From contig NZ_AHMN02000020.1 of the NCBI RefSeq assembly GCF_000243695.2, positions 163,541-227,540 of the forward strand: 64,000 bases of DNA. Direction: 5' to 3'. The position numbers were made by a program, and so were the translations under genes. Positions 63,956 to 64,000 of this stretch are shown piece after piece (the stretch's first letter is position 1; every line of letters begins with the position of its first letter). The DNA comes from Leptospira kirschneri serovar Cynopteri str. 3522 CT (GTDB lineage Bacteria > Spirochaetota > Leptospiria > Leptospirales > Leptospiraceae). A model generated the notes under the pieces. That model made no database searches. It was not told where the DNA came from and worked only from the letters and a program-made list of their open reading frames with translations.

Positions 63956-64000
63956 ATGGACAAATATTATTCAGAGATACCGGATGGACTTTGGAAACAA
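63956..64000 (+). CDS. Start of a possible transposase gene, cut by the window edge
   Basis: An ATG at 63956 opens 15 codons (MDKYYSEIPDGLWKQ) that run off the window. The pattern D/E-x-x-W-K near the N-terminus recalls IS5-type transposases (usually LTDEQWxxI), and the upstream repeat-rich DNA would fit an insertion sequence, but the evidence is thin. Confidence 0.3.
   Translation, partial: MDKYYSEIPDGLWKQ

Overview
The window is chromosomal DNA from a spirochaete, almost certainly a pathogenic-clade Leptospira. The grounds are the AT-rich composition, frequent TTG starts, spirochaete-type lipoprotein signals, two outer-membrane barrel genes ending in Phe, a tandem block of seven PAS-GGDEF genes, and long intergenic stretches full of short palindromic repeats such as GTGGGAACTCTCAC. 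The gene order (seven diguanylate cyclases, pyruvate kinase, radA, ruvA, a PerR-type regulator, dihydrolipoyl dehydrogenase) agrees with what I recall of the L. interrogans chromosome, but I could not run an alignment.

Left part (1-18.8 kb): the end of an outer-membrane barrel gene; a response regulator fused to an RsbW-like ATPase; a three-gene cell-envelope operon with an active HtrA-type protease and a protease-dead paralogue; a rhodanese without its catalytic cysteine; a GH31 glycosidase of the sulfoquinovosidase type with one key substitution; a DCC-family thiol protein; a Kelch lipoprotein; a Bor-like lipoprotein overlapping a barrel gene; a FecR-domain protein with a clear terminator; purM; and a ClC channel.

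Middle (18.8-41.4 kb): seven tandem PAS-GGDEF diguanylate cyclases on the minus strand, all with GGEEF and an RxxD inhibitory site. A 1.2 kb non-coding gap follows, then pyk divergent from an operon of an HDAC-like deacetylase, an unknown protein and a response regulator-PP2C phosphatase. After these come unknown envelope proteins, a GH36 alpha-galactosidase, an RNase D-like exonuclease coupled to radA, and yqeK.

Right part (41.4-64 kb): genes are sparse and separated by repeat-rich gaps. There are two decayed genes (a WYL regulator and a WGR-domain gene), a flavin reductase, ruvA, a LytM peptidase coupled to a HAD phosphatase, an RsmI-like methyltransferase, an RluA-like pseudouridine synthase, an XRE-cupin regulator, an NhaD-type antiporter, a PerR-type regulator convergent with lpd, a methyltransferase, and a lipoprotein with a degenerate GGDEF domain coupled to a CheX-like protein.

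The most notable unexplained structure is non-coding. About fifty copies of a short hairpin (loop GAAC, covarying stem) lie only between genes, and three tandem arrays of it have the same exact 46-bp period. They are accompanied by two families of roughly 90-105 bp MITE-like elements and a 63-bp element with 13-bp inverted ends.
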